This document shows, piece after piece, positions 5,985 to 8,169 of a stretch of DNA of 8,169 bases. A model generated the notes under the pieces. The model worked only from the letters and a program-made list of their open reading frames with translations, made no database searches and was not told where the DNA came from. Position 1 is the stretch's first letter; every line of letters starts with the position of its first letter. A program made the translations under genes and the position numbers. This DNA is from BRHc4a sp049325055 (lineage in GTDB: Bacteria; Bacillota; Desulfotomaculia; Desulfotomaculales; Desulfocucumaceae): the NCBI GenBank assembly GCA_049325055.1, contig JBMOPB010000048.1, forward strand, positions 1-8,169, in the 5' to 3' direction.

Positions 5985-6764
5985 ATGAGTTACGGCACCA
6001 TTATTGTTGAAAAAAAGGAAGGTATAGCCACTATAACGTTGAACAGGCCCCCGTTTAACCCGCTGAACAGCCAGGTATACAGGGATCTTGCAGCGGCCGC
6101 AGCGGAACTGGAGGCGGATAAGGAGATCAGGGCGGTTATTATAGCCGGATCTGGAGAAAAGGCCTTTGCTGCCGGAGCGGACATAAACGAAATGAAAAAC
6201 ATGACACCGGTGGAAATGTATGAGTTTATAAAAGTCGCCGCCTCGGCCTACAACTCCATTGAGAGAATTGGCAAGCCCACCATCGCGGCTTTGAACGGAC
6301 TGACACTTGGGGGAGGCTGTGAGCTGGCGCTGGCCTGCGACATCCGGATAGCCTCCGACAGCGCCAAAATAGGCCTTCCGGAGGTAAACCTTGGAATTAT
6401 ACCCGGTGGAGGGGGAACCCAGAGGCTGCCCAGGCTGATCGGGGAAGCCCGGGCAAAGGAGATGATGTTCCTGGGCGAAGCTATCGACGCGGTCCAGGCG
6501 GAAAAAATAGGGCTGGTAAACAGGGTTGCACCTGCAGGGCAGATAATGGAGGAAGCCCTGAAATTGGCCGAAAAGCTTTCCCAAAAGGCCCCGGTGGCAA
6601 TAAGGATGCTGAAAGAGTCTGTCAGTACCGGACTTAACGCGGATCTTGCATCAGGCCTCGAACATGAGTGTAAATGTTGTGTCGTGGCCTTTTCCAGTGA
6701 TGATCGCAGGGAAGGATTCAGCGCCTTCGCCGAAAAACGAAAGCCCAATTTCTTGGGAAGGTAA
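5985..6764 (+). CDS. Enoyl-CoA hydratase (crotonase family)
   Basis: This enzyme hydrates a 2-enoyl-CoA to a 3-hydroxyacyl-CoA. The 259 residues are the normal length for a hexameric crotonase. The oxyanion hole comes from KAFAAGADI (59-67) and LGGG (108-111). Both catalytic glutamates are present, Glu113 in GGGCELALACD and Glu133 in GLPEVNLGIIPGGGGTQRL, which supports true hydratase activity over an isomerase or hydrolase variant. The C-terminal EGFSAFAEKRKPNF is also typical. It starts 35 bp after the dehydrogenase stop and ends 13 bp before iorA, so it is plainly part of the operon. With the preceding enzyme it provides the enoyl to 3-oxoacyl steps. A small oddity is the cysteine group CKCC (229-232) in a part of the protein where other crotonases I recall have no cysteine cluster. 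The substrate is not determined. Confidence 0.93.
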   Translation: MSYGTIIVEKKEGIATITLNRPPFNPLNSQVYRDLAAAAAELEADKEIRAVIIAGSGEKAFAAGADINEMKNMTPVEMYEFIKVAASAYNSIERIGKPTIAALNGLTLGGGCELALACDIRIASDSAKIGLPEVNLGIIPGGGGTQRLPRLIGEARAKEMMFLGEAIDAVQAEKIGLVNRVAPAGQIMEEALKLAEKLSQKAPVAIRMLKESVSTGLNADLASGLEHECKCCVVAFSSDDRREGFSAFAEKRKPNFLGR

Positions 6765-6777
6765 AGGGGGCAGGGTT

Positions 6778-8169
6778 ATGAAACGGCTAATGACCGGCAA
6801 CGAGGCCTTTGCACTTGGCGCATACCTGAGCGGGATAAATCTCGGCGCAGGATATCCGGGAACACCCAGCACCGAGATACTAATTAATTTTGCCCGCTAC
6901 CCTGGTGTGTATGCCGAGTGGTCTCCAAACGAAAAGGTGGCCCTTGACGTGGGGGCTGGAGCGGCCTATGCGGGAAAGAGGGTTGTTGTCACCACCAAGC
7001 ATGTTGGCCTGAACGTGGCCGCAGACTCTTTGTTTTATACTTCATATACCGGAATGAAAGGCGCGCTGGTTATAATAAACGCCGACGATCCGGAAATGCA
7101 CAGCTCACAGAATGAGCAGGACAACCGGTATTACGCCAAGTTTGCCAAGGTGCCGATGCTGGAGCCCTGCGATTCACAGGAGGCTGTCCAGTTTGTGGGC
7201 CTTGCCGTAGAGATAAGCCAGAGCTTTGACACACCGGTAATAGTGCGATCCAACACAAGGCTGTCACATTCCAAGGGTGTGGTGGAGTTTCCGGAAGATT
7301 TAATACAGGCGGAAAAAAAAGCAGTTGACGGACCCGAAGAAAACATCAGGTACGAACGCAACATACCAAAGTATGTAATGGTCCCCGGGTTCGCCCGCCA
7401 GAGACATCCGGTGGTGATAGAGCGGCTGGAAAAACTGAAGCAGTTCTCGGAAATGTCGCAGTTAAACCGTATCGAGCCTGGTAGCGGCAAGCTGGGAATT
7501 ATAACGGCCGGGGTGGCCTACCAGTACGCCAGGGAAGTATTCCCGGACGCCTCATTTTTAAAACTGGGGATGGTATACCCCCTTCCCGAGGAGCTTATTA
7601 AAAAGTTTGCCTCCATGGTGGATCGGGTAGTGGTGGTGGAAGAACTGGAGCCCTTTATTGAAGATCACGTCAGACTGCTTGGAATTCAAGTTTCCGGAAA
7701 AGAGATATTTTCAAGGACCGGGGAGCTGAGCCCGGAAAAAGTGCGCAGGAGCGCGGCCGCGGCAGGGCTCACGGATCCCACGGCTGAAACATCGCCGGTG
7801 CCTTCTTTGCCTCCACGCCCTCCGATGCTGTGCCCGGGCTGCTCACACAGGGGAATATTCTATGCCCTACAGAGGCTGAGGGCAGTTGTTCTTGGAGATA
7901 TAGGCTGCTATACCCTGGGAGCGCTCCCGCCGCTGAGCGCAATGCACACCTGCGGCTGCATGGGCGCAAGCCTGGGTGTGGTGCACGGCGTCGACAAGGC
8001 GGGGGTAAAGGACCGTACGGTTGGGGTAATCGGTGATTCAACCTTCTTCCACAGCGGAATACCGCCCCTTATCAATATTCTTTTCAACAAGGGCGTCAGT
8101 ACAGTGATAATACTGGACAACCGTATTACTGCAATGACCGGCCACCAGGAAAACCCCGGAACCGGAAAG
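6778..8169 (+). CDS. iorA: Indolepyruvate:ferredoxin oxidoreductase alpha subunit, 3' end outside the window
   Basis: IorA is the thiamine-pyrophosphate subunit that, with IorB, oxidatively decarboxylates arylpyruvates to arylacetyl-CoA and reduces ferredoxin. The 464 residues present start at an ATG 7 bases after AAAGGGGG (6763-6770). The N-terminal pyrimidine-binding domain shows GAGYPGTPSTEI (23-34), EWSPNEKVA (47-55, with the Glu that activates the cofactor) and ADDPEMHSSQNEQDNR (102-117). The C-terminal pyrophosphate-binding domain shows LCPGCSHRG (351-359), GDIGCYTLG (373-381), TCGCMGAS (391-398) and the metal/TPP motif from GDSTFFHSG (419-427) to LDN (446-448). Full-length IorA has about 600 residues, so the C-terminal two-[4Fe-4S] ferredoxin domain is expected after the window end. 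No frameshift or in-frame stop is seen. Its place at the end of a dehydratase/beta-oxidation operon suggests it supplies acyl-CoA substrate, reduced ferredoxin, or both. The true 2-oxoacid is unproven. Confidence 0.93.
   Translation, partial: MKRLMTGNEAFALGAYLSGINLGAGYPGTPSTEILINFARYPGVYAEWSPNEKVALDVGAGAAYAGKRVVVTTKHVGLNVAADSLFYTSYTGMKGALVIINADDPEMHSSQNEQDNRYYAKFAKVPMLEPCDSQEAVQFVGLAVEISQSFDTPVIVRSNTRLSHSKGVVEFPEDLIQAEKKAVDGPEENIRYERNIPKYVMVPGFARQRHPVVIERLEKLKQFSEMSQLNRIEPGSGKLGIITAGVAYQYAREVFPDASFLKLGMVYPLPEELIKKFASMVDRVVVVEELEPFIEDHVRLLGIQVSGKEIFSRTGELSPEKVRRSAAAAGLTDPTAETSPVPSLPPRPPMLCPGCSHRGIFYALQRLRAVVLGDIGCYTLGALPPLSAMHTCGCMGASLGVVHGVDKAGVKDRTVGVIGDSTFFHSGIPPLINILFNKGVSTVIILDNRITAMTGHQENPGTGK

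Noticed and set aside
5979..6748. Long minus-strand ORFs (201 and 166 residues) opposite the enoyl-CoA hydratase
   Set aside because: They are antisense shadows of a gene with all catalytic motifs, with no ribosome binding site or recognisable domain.
7131..8120. Small ORFs on both strands within iorA
   Set aside because: The iorA frame is continuous from 6778 to the window end with motifs throughout, so these are shadows.

Overview
The window looks like chromosomal DNA from an anaerobic, probably Gram-positive (Firmicutes/Clostridia, Peptococcaceae-like) bacterium with a CoA-thioester-based metabolism. This rests on purine-rich G-run ribosome binding sites before almost every gene, an extended -10 promoter, a ferredoxin-dependent 2-oxoacid oxidoreductase (IorA) and two subunits of the oxygen-sensitive 2-hydroxyacyl-CoA dehydratase / benzoyl-CoA reductase superfamily. 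The taxonomic placement is inference, not proof.

The left third (1-2460) is a scrap zone. About 125 AT-rich bases (roughly 29% GC over 1-120) with a perfect 26-bp palindrome run abruptly into an acyl-CoA ligase that lacks its first ~75-80 residues (130-1590). Next comes a broken paralogue of the BcrB/HgdB-like gene (1645-1979), which carries a ~290-bp frameshifting deletion when compared with the intact copy downstream. It is joined at about position 1979 to an inverted internal fragment of a FadE-type acyl-CoA dehydrogenase (1979-2455, minus strand). Neither fragment is a functional gene.

Positions 2456-2659 form the control region of an intact plus-strand operon. It holds a 15-bp inverted repeat related to the palindrome at the window start, an extended -10 promoter (TGATATAAT, 2605-2613) and a clear Shine-Dalgarno that sets the first start at 2660.

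The intact operon (2660 to the window end) reads: BcrC/HgdB-like subunit, BcrB/HgdA-like subunit (8-bp overlap), 3-hydroxyacyl-CoA dehydrogenase, enoyl-CoA hydratase, and IorA (cut by the window end). The two [4Fe-4S] dehydratase/reductase subunits should form one enzyme. The hydratase and dehydrogenase supply two beta-oxidation-type steps on the CoA ester. IorA, with an IorB expected outside the window, would oxidise an arylpyruvate or similar 2-oxoacid to the acyl-CoA and reduce ferredoxin, which could feed the low-potential dehydratase/reductase. The ATP-driven activator that this superfamily needs is not in the window. The substrate (aromatic acid, aromatic amino acid or other 2-hydroxyacid) cannot be decided from the sequence. 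I found no RNA genes, CRISPR arrays or transposase genes.
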